A stretch of DNA of 64,000 nt from Paenibacillus piri. Lineage in GTDB: Bacteria; Bacillota; Bacilli; Paenibacillales; NBRC-103111. The stretch covers positions 43,250 to 107,249 of the forward strand of contig NZ_SMRT01000021.1 in NCBI RefSeq assembly GCF_004354045.1, in the 5' to 3' direction. The position numbers were made by a program, and so were the translations under genes. Below, piece by piece: positions 33,389 through 42,104 of the stretch; within the stretch, counting starts at the first letter, position 1, and every line of letters begins with the position of its first letter. The notes under the pieces were generated by a model that was given only the letters and a program-made list of their open reading frames with translations, did not search any database and was not told the origin of the DNA.

Positions 33389-34357
33389 ATGTCCAATGCG
33401 ACAACGTATGAGGAATCCAAACCAACCCATAAAACGATGAGCAATAAAGTTTCGATATGGAGGAGGGACAAAAGCGAAACGAATCTATCAGGATACATTT
33501 TCATCTCCCCCTGGTTGCTCGGATTTTTGCTGCTGACGGTATGGCCGATTGCACAGTCTTTTTATTTATCATTCACAGAGTACTCGCTGCTGAATGATCC
33601 CGTTTGGATAGGTACGGACAATTACTCCAATATTTTGTTCAAAGACAAGCTGTTCCGCACTTCATTGGGGGTTACGTTCACCTTTGTGGTCGTAGCCGTT
33701 CCTTTAAAACTGTTCTTCTCCTTAATGGTCGCCATGCTGCTCAACAAAAACTTGAAAGGCATGAATTTGTACCGTACAGCCATTTATTTTCCTTCCTTGA
33801 TCGGAGGCAGTATCGCCGTATCCGTACTTTGGCGCAATATGTTCAGCCTCGACGGCTATGTTAATAATGTGCTCAGTTGGTTCGGCATTCAAGGAGTAGG
33901 CTGGATTTCGAACCCGGATACGTCGCTCGGCACGCTCATTCTATTAAGCACGTGGCAGTTTGGCTCGACGATGGTCATATTTCTGGCCGGGTTGAAACAA
34001 ATCCCTTCGGAATTGTACGATTCCTCTGCCGTCGACGGCGCCGGTAAATTGAACCAATTTTTTAACATCACATTGCCGATGCTGTCACCCGTCATGTTTT
34101 TTAATCTGGTTCTTGGAATCATCGGAACGTTTCAAATGTTCACCTCAGCATTCATTATTACAAAAGGCGGCCCCGTTAACTCGACGTATACGTACGCGTT
34201 GTTCCTTTTTGAAAAGGCATTCAAGCATTATCAAATGGGCTATGCCTCGGCGCTTGCCTGGATTTTGCTGTTGATCATTGCGGTGCTGACGGGCATTAAC
34301 TTTCTGGTATCGAAATACTGGGTGTTCTACGAGTCCGAAGGGGGGAAAACGAAATGA
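33389..34357 (+). CDS. CUT1 sugar ABC transporter permease (MalF/UgpA type)
   Basis: 322 residues with six membrane segments after a hydrophilic 35-residue N-terminus, and the EAA loop YDSSAVDGAGKLNQFFNIT. GAGAGGAGG precedes ATG 33389. It starts a four-gene operon (permease, permease, binding protein, mannonate dehydratase) behind a cre box. The linked enzyme suggests that the transported sugar yields a hexuronate, for example an unsaturated or glucuronic-acid-containing oligosaccharide. No ATPase gene is present; a shared one is expected elsewhere. Confidence 0.88.
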   Translation: MSNATTYEESKPTHKTMSNKVSIWRRDKSETNLSGYIFISPWLLGFLLLTVWPIAQSFYLSFTEYSLLNDPVWIGTDNYSNILFKDKLFRTSLGVTFTFVVVAVPLKLFFSLMVAMLLNKNLKGMNLYRTAIYFPSLIGGSIAVSVLWRNMFSLDGYVNNVLSWFGIQGVGWISNPDTSLGTLILLSTWQFGSTMVIFLAGLKQIPSELYDSSAVDGAGKLNQFFNITLPMLSPVMFFNLVLGIIGTFQMFTSAFIITKGGPVNSTYTYALFLFEKAFKHYQMGYASALAWILLLIIAVLTGINFLVSKYWVFYESEGGKTK

Positions 34358-35193
34358 GCGCATTCCGCCTGAAGGGAAATACGGTGGCGAACCACATCTT
34401 TCTAATCGCTATCTCATTGCTTATGCTGTATCCGGTTTTTTGGTGGGTGGGCGCCTCCCTCAAGAAAACGGAGGAAATGAAGCTTGCGACCATTTGGCCG
34501 CAAACGCCCATGTGGGAAAATTATGTAAAAGGATGGAATTTCTCAACCGAATTTACGTTTACGCATTTTTTTGCCAATACGCTCACGATGGAGCTGTGGA
34601 ACGTGGTAGGCGGGGTTTTGACAAGCGCTGTCGTGGCCTATGGCTTTGCCCGGCTTCACTTTAAGCTTCGGGCTTTCTGGTTTTCCATCTTACTGCTGAC
34701 GTTGATGCTTCCCGGCCAAGTAACGGTCATTCCGCAATACATTATGTACAATCATTTTGGATTGGTTGACAGCTACATTCCGTTGATTCTTCCGCATTTT
34801 TTCGGTGGCGGCGCTTTCTTCATCTTTTTGCTGGTTCAATTCATCCGGGGAATCCCGAGGGATTTGGATGAAGCGGCGAAAATGGACGGGGCTTCCGTTT
34901 ACAGCATTTTCAGCAAAGTGATTTTCCCATTGTTGAAGCCCTCCTTGGTCACGGTTGCCATCTTCACCTTCATTTGGAGCTGGGATGACTTCTTCGGCCA
35001 AGTGCTATATTTAAGCTCCGTCGAAAAATATACCGTCGGGTTGGCGCTGCGGATGTTCATCGATCAGTTTGAAATTCAATGGGGGCAGCTGCTGGCCATG
35101 TCGCTGCTTTCGATTGTTCCCTCCGTCATCGTCTTTTTTCTGGCCCAGAAGCATTTCGTCGAAGGAATTTCGACCACCGGTTTGAAAGGCTAA
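34354..35193 (+). CDS. CUT1 sugar ABC transporter permease (MalG type)
   Basis: A 279-residue partner permease with six hydrophobic segments and EAA loop DEAAKMDGASVYSIFSKVI. Its start overlaps the preceding stop by 4 bases (ATGA), indicating coupled translation and a heterodimeric channel. The C-terminal HFVEGISTTGLKG is the usual MalG-family end. Confidence 0.9.
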   Translation: MSAFRLKGNTVANHIFLIAISLLMLYPVFWWVGASLKKTEEMKLATIWPQTPMWENYVKGWNFSTEFTFTHFFANTLTMELWNVVGGVLTSAVVAYGFARLHFKLRAFWFSILLLTLMLPGQVTVIPQYIMYNHFGLVDSYIPLILPHFFGGGAFFIFLLVQFIRGIPRDLDEAAKMDGASVYSIFSKVIFPLLKPSLVTVAIFTFIWSWDDFFGQVLYLSSVEKYTVGLALRMFIDQFEIQWGQLLAMSLLSIVPSVIVFFLAQKHFVEGISTTGLKG

Positions 35194-35237
35194 CGCTCCG
35201 GCAAGGAAGCAATTAAATCAAAAGGGGGATTGGAAGT

Positions 35238-36554
35238 ATGAATCGTTATCGGACTTGGGGCACAGGGGTATCTTTAGGATTGGCTGTATTGTTGACGGCT
35301 ACCGCATGCAGCGGCGGAAGTCAGGGCACATCGGTCAAACCGGATTCAGGCAAAAGCGGCGACGGAAGCGCGAATCTCAAAATCATGTGGTGGGGTCCCG
35401 ATACAAGGCACAAAGCGACTTTGGCTGCCCTCGATATTTATACGAAGCAGAAGCCAAACATCAAATTTACGCCCGAATACCTTGCGTGGGACGGCTACTG
35501 GAGCAAATTGACGACATTGGCGGCTTCAAAATCAATGACGGACGTGTTGCAGATGGACGGCGCCTATATTCAGGATTACGCCAGCAGAGGCACATTGGAA
35601 GATTTGTCCGATATCGATTTGAAAGGAATTGTCGATCCGAAAATTATCGATAATTCCAAAATTAACGGCAAATTATACGGCATTCCGTTGGGGCATAACG
35701 GGCAAGGCATGGCTTATAACAAAACGGATCTGGAAGCGGCCGGCGTCAAGCTGCCTCCCAAAAACTGGACCTGGGAAGATTATTTCGCCTTTGCCAAAGA
35801 AGGAAGAGCGAAGCTGCCCAAAGGCAAGTACCCGATCGGCGATCCCTCCAACGTATGGGATAATTATCAGTACTACCAGACGGCTAAAGGGAAAGGGCCC
35901 ATTATGATAGACGGCAAAAAGTTTAATTTGAATAAGGAACTGTGGTATGAGTACCAAAATATGTTTGCCCAATTCCGCAAAGACGGCACGGTACCGCCGC
36001 CGGATGTGACCAAAGCATTCGTGGATAACGATCCGAAGGGAGATTCCATGGCTTCAGGGACGGTCATGACGAAGGGGGTAACGGTAGCTTCCGTATCCGT
36101 GATGGAGCAGCTGCTGCCGGGCAAGATCGGGCTTGTGACCATTCCTACAGGACCTTCCGGCGGAGGTTGGGCTCAATCCACACTTTTCCTGAGCGTCAGC
36201 TCCACCTCGAAGTACAAGAAGGAAGCGAAGGAATTCATTCGCTGGTTCATTACGGATAAAGAAGCTGGGAAAGCGCTGGGAACCTCGCGCGGCATTCCGA
36301 TCAATAACGAAATTTACAAGGAATTGGAGCCGAACCTTCAGCCTACGGATATTATTAGCAGAAAATTGCTGGATACGGTTATTGAGAAGGCGCTCCCTTT
36401 CTATCCGGCTCCTACGGGCTGGTCGGAATGGGTTCAAGCATATCAGGCCGAAATGGAAGCGGTTTGGTTCGGCAAAAAATCGCTCGATGACGCCTACAAA
36501 ACGATCGAGACAATGGGCAAAGAGGTTGAAACCAAGCTTACGAATGCGAAGTAA
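35238..36554 (+). CDS. Sugar ABC transporter substrate-binding lipoprotein
   Basis: A 438-residue CUT1 binding protein. The N-terminal signal ends at lipobox LTATAC (Cys at about residue 24), followed by a Ser/Gly linker. The mature part opens LKIMWWGPDTRHKATLAAL and includes YGIPLGHNGQGMAYNKTDLE and TWEDYFAFAKEGRAKLP, typical of group 1 solute-binding proteins. AAAGGGGG precedes ATG 35238, 44 bases behind the permease. The ligand is not evident from sequence; the following mannonate dehydratase hints at a uronate-containing sugar. Confidence 0.88.
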   Translation: MNRYRTWGTGVSLGLAVLLTATACSGGSQGTSVKPDSGKSGDGSANLKIMWWGPDTRHKATLAALDIYTKQKPNIKFTPEYLAWDGYWSKLTTLAASKSMTDVLQMDGAYIQDYASRGTLEDLSDIDLKGIVDPKIIDNSKINGKLYGIPLGHNGQGMAYNKTDLEAAGVKLPPKNWTWEDYFAFAKEGRAKLPKGKYPIGDPSNVWDNYQYYQTAKGKGPIMIDGKKFNLNKELWYEYQNMFAQFRKDGTVPPPDVTKAFVDNDPKGDSMASGTVMTKGVTVASVSVMEQLLPGKIGLVTIPTGPSGGGWAQSTLFLSVSSTSKYKKEAKEFIRWFITDKEAGKALGTSRGIPINNEIYKELEPNLQPTDIISRKLLDTVIEKALPFYPAPTGWSEWVQAYQAEMEAVWFGKKSLDDAYKTIETMGKEVETKLTNAK

Positions 36555-36657
36555 GGTTCGGGGAAGCCGATAATCAGCCTTTGGAACGAGCAGGTTGTTG
36601 GGCCTCCTTCCGGGGGGCTCTATCATATTTTTCAAATTGAATGATGAGGTGATCTTG

Positions 36658-37617
36658 TTGAAATTAGCCGAAATGTTCTCCTCCCATCCGAATCAGCTTT
36701 GGCATCTTGCCAAGCAAATGGGCGTTAATTACGCGGTAGGCCCGCTGCCAAAGGAAGAAAACGGATTAAAGCCGTGGGATTTCGTCAATCTGATGCATAT
36801 GAAAAAACGGTTCAACGACTCCGGACTCGAGCTGGCCGTTATCGAATCGCGCCCGCCGGCGAACAAAATCAAATTGGGCTTGCCCGGCAGGGACGAAGAA
36901 ATCGCGGTCATTCAAGAGCTGATCCGCAATATGGGGAAGGTGGGCATTCCCGTCTGGTGTTATGATTTCATGGCGGAGTTCAACTGGTTCCGCACGTCCA
37001 CCACAACCCGTACCCGCGGGGGAGCTCTTGTGTCTAGCTATGATCATTCCTTGATGAAGGACGCGCCATTTACGGAAAATGCGCCCATCAGCGAGGATCA
37101 GCTATGGGAAAACCTGAAATATTATTTGGAGGCGATCGTGCCTGTCGCCGAGGAATCTAAGGTCAAGCTCGCGCTGCACCCTGACGATCCGCCGATATCG
37201 CCGATTCGCGGCGTATCCCGCATTTTGACAAGCGCAAGCGCTTTACAGCGGGCTATCGATCTCGTGCCGAGCGAATACAGCGGTATTACGCTTTGTCAAG
37301 GTACCCTCGCGACAGCAGGCGACCATATTCCCACAGTCATTCGCAGCTTTGCGGAGCAAGGCAAACTGTTCTTCGTTCATTTCCGCGATGTGCGGGGAAC
37401 TGCCGAGAAATTCGAGGAAACATTCCATGACGACGGTAAAACGAATATGCTGGAAGCGATGAGGACGTACTTTGAAGTAGGGTACACAGGGCCTGCGAGG
37501 CCTGACCATGTCCCTACGATGGCAGGGGAAGACAATGCCCATCCGGGCTACGAGCTGCTGGGGCGGCTGTTCGGTGTAGGTTATATCAAAGGACTGATGG
37601 AAGCCGCCGGAAGCTGA
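36658..37617 (+). CDS. uxuA: Mannonate dehydratase (UxuA family)
   Basis: A 319-residue TIM-barrel enzyme. Family marks include KLALHPDDPPISPIRGVSRI (the conserved HPDDPP segment), GITLCQGTL, FVHFRDVRG, ARPDHVPTMAGE and GVGYIKGLMEA at the C-terminus, several of which hold metal-binding His and Asp. UxuA dehydrates D-mannonate to 2-keto-3-deoxygluconate in hexuronate breakdown. At 319 residues it is shorter than E. coli UxuA (394), so a related sugar-acid dehydratase is possible. TTG 36658 or 36655 follows GATGAGGTGA. It is the last gene of the ABC operon. Confidence 0.85.
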   Translation: MKLAEMFSSHPNQLWHLAKQMGVNYAVGPLPKEENGLKPWDFVNLMHMKKRFNDSGLELAVIESRPPANKIKLGLPGRDEEIAVIQELIRNMGKVGIPVWCYDFMAEFNWFRTSTTTRTRGGALVSSYDHSLMKDAPFTENAPISEDQLWENLKYYLEAIVPVAEESKVKLALHPDDPPISPIRGVSRILTSASALQRAIDLVPSEYSGITLCQGTLATAGDHIPTVIRSFAEQGKLFFVHFRDVRGTAEKFEETFHDDGKTNMLEAMRTYFEVGYTGPARPDHVPTMAGEDNAHPGYELLGRLFGVGYIKGLMEAAGS

Positions 37618-37766
37618 GCGCGTCAGCCGGTTGCGGAACGACCATTTCGGGCTGTGCCGATTGTATAACATCGGCCGGAACGTTTCGCGTCAGAGCAATG
37701 GGAAGCGATTGACGTGACAGCGCGGCCCAAAAGCTTACGCTTCGCATGCCACCGTTCTTCAAGATT

Positions 37767-37800
37767 GCCGCCTATCCGGCGGCTCTTGCTGTTTTAATTG
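37767..37800 (+). terminator. Terminator of the uronate operon
   Basis: GCCGCC/GGCGGC with a 5-base loop, followed by TCTTGCTGTTTT. Confidence 0.6.
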
Positions 37801-37863
37801 CTCCGAACAATTTTGACAAACGCGTCCGTTCCTGAGGACGGCAAAGGCGCATACCTTGTCCGA
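37801..37863 (+). repeat. Dispersed repeat, copy C of the TTGACAAACGCG family
   Basis: CTCCGAACAATTTTGACAAA and onward, with GAGGACGGC in the middle, ending ACCTTGTCCG. It aligns with copies at 762-825 and 56179-56237. It ends just before the ribosome binding site of the GNAT gene. Confidence 0.65.
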
Positions 37864-37883
37864 GGCGGAAAGAAGGTGCTGTT

Positions 37884-38399
37884 ATGGAAGATTCTTTGGA
37901 AATACGACAGATGAAGAACAGTGACACACAAGTGATTGCAAACACATTGGAATTATATTATATGGGGAAATCCGAAAATTACATCGCAAGATGCTTTGAA
38001 GAAAATCAAGCCGGTGCGAGACTGACTCTCATAGCATCCTGTAACGGAAAGTTTGCCGGTTGGCTGCATCTGCTGACCACTTCAAGCTATCCATTTTTTG
38101 CGGATATGAAAATCCCCGAAATCAATAACTTTGAAGTGATTCCTCCATTACGGCGCCGGGGGATAGGCAATGCTTTGATGGAGGCCGTTGAGCAGAAGGC
38201 AAAGGAAACGCATGGGAAAGTCGGCATTGGCGTCGGGCTGATCATGAGCTATGGAAGCGCGCAGCGAATGTATGCCAGGAGAGGCTATATTCCTGACGGC
38301 AAGGGGATCATGTACGATAACCAACCTGTCGAGCCGGGGCAAACGGTTCAAGCGGATCATAACCTGGCGTTATTTTGGGTTAAGCAACTATTGAAATAA
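37884..38399 (+). CDS. GNAT family N-acetyltransferase
   Basis: A 171-residue GNAT protein. The central strand and acetyl-CoA loop are visible: EINNFEVIPPLRRRGIGNAL (motif A, R/Q-x-x-G-x-G/A with RRRGIG), then EQKAKETHGKVGIGVGL and AQRMYARRGYIPDG, the usual motif B ending in a Tyr-containing segment. Substrate unknown. AAGAAGGTG precedes ATG 37884. The epimerase gene follows 17 bases downstream, so the two are likely co-transcribed. Confidence 0.85.
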   Translation: MEDSLEIRQMKNSDTQVIANTLELYYMGKSENYIARCFEENQAGARLTLIASCNGKFAGWLHLLTTSSYPFFADMKIPEINNFEVIPPLRRRGIGNALMEAVEQKAKETHGKVGIGVGLIMSYGSAQRMYARRGYIPDGKGIMYDNQPVEPGQTVQADHNLALFWVKQLLK

Positions 38400-38416
38400 A
38401 TGAGGGCGGTGAAGCT

Positions 38417-39412
38417 GTGAAAGTTTTGTTTATTGGCGGTACCGGCATTATCAGTACAGCTGTATCCAAGCTGGCAGTGGATAGAGGAATCGAGCTGTAC
38501 GTATTCAACAGGGGGCATAATCAAGAGCACGTCCCGGAAGGCGCCAAAGTTATTACAGGCGATATCCGGAACAAGGCTTCGGCAGATGAAGCGCTGGGAG
38601 TTACCGCTTTTGACGTTGTGGTGAATTGGATCGCCTACACAGAGGCGGATGTACGTCGGGATATCGAGCTGTTTGAAGGGCGAACGGAGCAGTATATATT
38701 CATCAGCTCTGCTTCAGCCTACCAGAAGCCGCCGCTGCATTATTTGATCACGGAGTCGACGCCGCTGGCCAACCCTTACTGGTCGTATTCCCGCAATAAA
38801 ATAGCGTGCGAGGAAGCGCTGCTCGAACGGTATCGCACATCCGGGTTTCCGGTAACCATTGTCCGCCCTTCCTTAACGTACGGGTACACAATGATTCCCG
38901 CAGCGCTGAACAGCTGGAGCAAACCATGGTCAATCGTAGACCGCATGCGTAAAGGAAAGCCGATTATCGTTCATGGGGATGGCACCTCACTCTGGACGAT
39001 GACCCACAATACGGATTTCGCCAAAGGCTTCGTAGGGCTGTTAGGGAATCCGCAAGCGATCGGCCATGCTTTCCATATTACTTCGGATGAAGTTTTAAGC
39101 TGGAATCAAATTTATAACTCGATCGGGAAAGCGGCTGGCGTGGAGCCCCGGTTGATTCATATAGCGAGCGATTTTATTACGTCCGTTTCACCGGATGAAG
39201 TCGGTAACCTGCATGGGGATAAGGCGGCGAGCGCTGTATTTGATAATACTAAAATTAAACGCTTCGTACCCGATTTCGCAGCTACGGTTCCCTTCGCCAT
39301 GGGCGTGCGGCAATCGGTGGAATGGTTCGAGGCGCATCCGGAGAGATGTCTTGTCGATTCGGAGTGGAATCATCAGATGGATCACATTATAGCATCTTAC
39401 AGCAGCCGGTAG
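38417..39412 (+). CDS. NAD-dependent epimerase/dehydratase family protein
   Basis: A 331-residue extended-SDR protein. VLFIGGTGIISTAVSKLAV carries the GxxGxxS-type nucleotide loop at residues 6-12, then VFNRGHNQEHVP, ITGDIRNK, FISSASAYQKPP (active-site Ser) and YSYSRNKIACEEALL-like Tyr-x-x-x-Lys in the WSYSRNKIACE segment. ILRP-type VTIVRPSLTYG and HGDGTSLWTMTHNTDFAKG resemble the chloroplast CSP41/isoflavone-reductase-like group. Substrate unknown. GTG 38417 follows GAGGGCGGTGAAG, 17 bases behind the GNAT gene. Confidence 0.85.
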   Translation: MKVLFIGGTGIISTAVSKLAVDRGIELYVFNRGHNQEHVPEGAKVITGDIRNKASADEALGVTAFDVVVNWIAYTEADVRRDIELFEGRTEQYIFISSASAYQKPPLHYLITESTPLANPYWSYSRNKIACEEALLERYRTSGFPVTIVRPSLTYGYTMIPAALNSWSKPWSIVDRMRKGKPIIVHGDGTSLWTMTHNTDFAKGFVGLLGNPQAIGHAFHITSDEVLSWNQIYNSIGKAAGVEPRLIHIASDFITSVSPDEVGNLHGDKAASAVFDNTKIKRFVPDFAATVPFAMGVRQSVEWFEAHPERCLVDSEWNHQMDHIIASYSSR

Positions 39413-39577
39413 CGGATCAGTGGAGACTGTCGATTAATTGTGGGGAACAGACTTTCTCCAAGCCCTTATCCGCTTTTAATCGACTGTCTCAGAGTACGGC
39501 GCATGCTCCAGGGCTGTTCTGCTCGCCCCCGTCATCATTCCGGTCATTGTTTTATACCCCTTCCGTTAAGCTTGCGG

Positions 39578-39620
39578 CAGCTTGAACTTGAAAATCCAAG
39601 TTCCGGGCTGGCGCATTTTT
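39578..39620 (+). terminator. Terminator after the epimerase gene
   Basis: CAGC-TT-GAACTT pairs with AAGTTC-CGG-GCTG, then GCGCATTTTTAAA. A second hairpin, GAAGC/GCTTC with seven T, follows at 39642-39668. The rest of 39413-39741 holds only the -10-like TATAAT at 39688 for the next gene. Confidence 0.65.
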
Positions 39621-39741
39621 AAAGATTTGAGACAGGCATCGGAAGCTTTGCATAACGCTTCTTTTTTTCTGTAGGGCAAGATGATATTATAATGCGGTAA
39701 CAATACAATCGCATCGCATCTACTTTGAAGGAGCGGTAGTC

Positions 39742-40254
39742 ATGGAAACGAGATTTGTGAAAGAATCGAGATGCTATAAAACATCCAGAGTTTTTCCTAC
39801 GGATGTCAATAACCACAACACGCTGTTCGGCGGAAAATTAATGGCTTATATCGACGATATCGCCTCGATTGCGGCATCCAAACACAGCCGGTCCTTCGTC
39901 GTGACGGCATCGACAGATTCCGTCGACTTTTTGCTGCCGATTCAGATGACGGATTCCGTCTGCCTGGAATCATTCGTTACATGGACAGGGAGAAGCTCGA
40001 TGGAAGTATTCGTCAAGGTTATTACCGAAGATTTGCAAAATGGCGAGAGAGCTATCGCCGCTACCGCTTTTTTGACGTTCGTCGCTCTGGACGAGCATAA
40101 GAAGCCGCTTCCCGTACCGCGGGTCGTGCCCGAGACGGAGGAAGAGAAGCGGCTCCACGAAACGGCGTTGAGACGGGCGGAAATGCGGCGGCACCGGCGG
40201 GAGGAAAGCAAGGAATTCGCCGATTATTTAACGGTCAAATTTTCTTGGGAATAA
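39742..40254 (+). CDS. Acyl-CoA thioesterase (hotdog fold, YkhA-like)
   Basis: A 170-residue single hotdog domain. FPTDVNNHNTLFGGKLMAYI is the conserved N-H-x-x-x-x-G-G signature with the active-site Asp two turns later (DDIASIAA). VTASTDSVDFLLPIQ and the C-terminal basic tail RRAEMRRHRREESKEF are typical of YkhA/YciA relatives. It should hydrolyse medium- or long-chain acyl-CoA in the cytosol. GAAGGAG precedes ATG 39742. Monocistronic, with a TATAAT at 39688. Confidence 0.9.
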   Translation: METRFVKESRCYKTSRVFPTDVNNHNTLFGGKLMAYIDDIASIAASKHSRSFVVTASTDSVDFLLPIQMTDSVCLESFVTWTGRSSMEVFVKVITEDLQNGERAIAATAFLTFVALDEHKKPLPVPRVVPETEEEKRLHETALRRAEMRRHRREESKEFADYLTVKFSWE

Positions 40255-40287
40255 CGTTAAATTTCACACGATTTACGAATTGTCGGA

Positions 40288-40316
40288 TTGTACGGCATCG
40301 GGAATTGGAATATACT
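40288..40316 (+). promoter_or_regulatory. Sigma-A promoter of the effector-like gene
   Basis: TTGTAC, a 17-base spacer and TATACT lie about 150 bases upstream of the start codon. Confidence 0.55.
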
Positions 40317-40468
40317 ATTTTTAACGAAATTACCTGATAATTCGATGCATATCACTTGCCAATAAATTGAAAATGCCAATGGCAGCGCTTGAATCTTGCG
40401 CAACTTGGGATAGATGTAAATCGAGTCATAGAGTCAAGCTGCAGCTGCGGCATGGTCCGGGAGGGCGG

Positions 40469-42010
40469 ATGAAGATGAAAGAGCGCGTCCAGCGCCGTCA
40501 AGAAGCACCTGGCAAGTCCCATCAGGGGAGAGCCGCAGCGGGCGGTCCGCCGGCGTTCGCGTCGAATGTATCCCGCATGCAGAGCACGATCGGCAACCGT
40601 GCGGTAATGCAGCTGATGCGGAGCGAAGCGCCTCTTATCCAGCGTCTGCCCACTCGGCAGCAGGCGGAAGATGAAGCCGGAAAAGCCAAAGAGCATGTTA
40701 AAAATCCGCTGGCCAATACCTGGTTAGGCAAAAAACTGAAAGTAAAAGAAAACTTGAAAGAAAACAGTACGCGTTATCGTAAAGTTTTGGATAAATTGGA
40801 TGTTTTCGATAATTATGTAAGCAGCACGGAGGTTGCCTCCGACTCCAATGCAATCCAGGCCCAGCTGGATCAAATTGTGCAATATTACGCGGATGTGGAG
40901 AAAGAAATCAGCCAATATGGAGCTGATAAAGAGGACGGCAAGCCCGATGAGAAGATTGAATATTTTCAGAAGGTGGCCGCGTCAATCCCAGCCGAAAGGG
41001 CGCAGGTCGTCGTAAAGGGCCATGAGCTGATGAATAATCCTCCGGCAAAAGGAATGAAGTGGAAAACCGCTACATCGATCACTCATGGCACGATGGTGCT
41101 GAACGATAAGATGTCGACCAACCAGACGGAAAAGGGCGGTATCAACAGCGTAAGCTTCTTCAAGCAGGGCCGCAGTGAAGGGGCGTTCAAGCAGGACAAG
41201 ACAAGGATTTTAACGCCGGACGAGCTTGGCAAAGACGCTTCGGAGGATGAGAAAGAAGCTGCGGTTAAAGAAAGCGGTATTGCCGAAGATTTCGGAATCG
41301 ATATGCAGGACGCCCGGCTCGCGAAGCGCAACGTTGCCATGTCGCGGCTTGACCAGATGCTCGGCGCCGGAGTCATCGCCAAGGCGGAGCTGGCTGTGTA
41401 TCAATCGCCTGACGGCCAATCGGTGCAAGGATCGTTTATGGAAAAAGCGAAGGGCGGAGAAGCCGGCAAAATGGGCAAGTCCGGAAAAATAGCAAAGGGC
41501 GGTCAAGGGGGCGGCGGCAAAGTGGACGTCGACGACGCAAATCTCCAGCGCTGCTTATCCAGGCTGCAGTTGATCGATACGCTGGCAATGCAGGCGGACC
41601 GGCATCAAGGGAATTATTTTATCAATTACGATCAAAGCGGCAACGTATTGGGCGTTACCGGGATTGACAATGACATGTCGTTCGGTACCCGGACGGCAGT
41701 AGACAAGATGAGGCAGGAGTATCCGGGCCTGAGCAAATTCGTCGACCAGGAGCTTGCCGAACGGATATTGGCGTTAAAGCCCGAGGATTTGGAGCTGGCT
41801 ATGCTCGATTTGCTGTCACCGGGCGAGATTAAAGCGCTTCTTACCCGACTGGAGAAGCTTCAGGCTCATTTGATGAAGCTGAAGAGCGATAATAAGCTGC
41901 TGACCCCGGCCCAGTGGGACCAGGCGACGGCGAAAGGCATGCTGAAGGAGTATCAGCCTGAGGAAGAGGGCGGCAGCTATTACGGCAAATTAAAGAATGA
42001 TGTGGGATAA
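40469..42010 (+). CDS. Putative contractile-injection-system effector with PI3/4-kinase-like domain
   Basis: 513 residues. Residues 1-50 are basic and disordered and end in MQSTIGNRAVMQLMR (37-51), a motif recurrent at the N-termini of proteins linked to extracellular contractile injection systems. Residues 65-190 are helical and charged. Residues 222-410 look kinase-like: GGINSVSFF and GAFKQD (likely ATP Lys, 241), RNVAMSRLDQMLG (288-299), MQADRHQGNYFIN (catalytic DRHxxN, 377-382) and GIDNDMSF (metal Asp, 400/402), interrupted by a Gly/Lys-rich insert (326-351). No other injection-system gene is in the window. ATG 40469 follows GGGAGGG; ATG 40475 is also possible. Confidence 0.7.
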   Translation: MKMKERVQRRQEAPGKSHQGRAAAGGPPAFASNVSRMQSTIGNRAVMQLMRSEAPLIQRLPTRQQAEDEAGKAKEHVKNPLANTWLGKKLKVKENLKENSTRYRKVLDKLDVFDNYVSSTEVASDSNAIQAQLDQIVQYYADVEKEISQYGADKEDGKPDEKIEYFQKVAASIPAERAQVVVKGHELMNNPPAKGMKWKTATSITHGTMVLNDKMSTNQTEKGGINSVSFFKQGRSEGAFKQDKTRILTPDELGKDASEDEKEAAVKESGIAEDFGIDMQDARLAKRNVAMSRLDQMLGAGVIAKAELAVYQSPDGQSVQGSFMEKAKGGEAGKMGKSGKIAKGGQGGGGKVDVDDANLQRCLSRLQLIDTLAMQADRHQGNYFINYDQSGNVLGVTGIDNDMSFGTRTAVDKMRQEYPGLSKFVDQELAERILALKPEDLELAMLDLLSPGEIKALLTRLEKLQAHLMKLKSDNKLLTPAQWDQATAKGMLKEYQPEEEGGSYYGKLKNDVG

Positions 42011-42041
42011 TAATAGCCATGAGCTATTATGAGCTTGGCGG

Positions 42042-42080
42042 CAAAACAGGAGGGCGGGGAATCCCGTCCTCCTGTTTTGC
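42042..42080. terminator. Bidirectional terminator between the effector-like gene and hrpB
   Basis: A 12-bp stem CAAAACAGGAGG/CCTCCTGTTTTG encloses GGG/CCC. The TTTTG and AAAAC ends serve both strands. Confidence 0.85.
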
Positions 42081-42104
42081 GATTTCCGCAAGCTTCCCGG
42101 CCGC

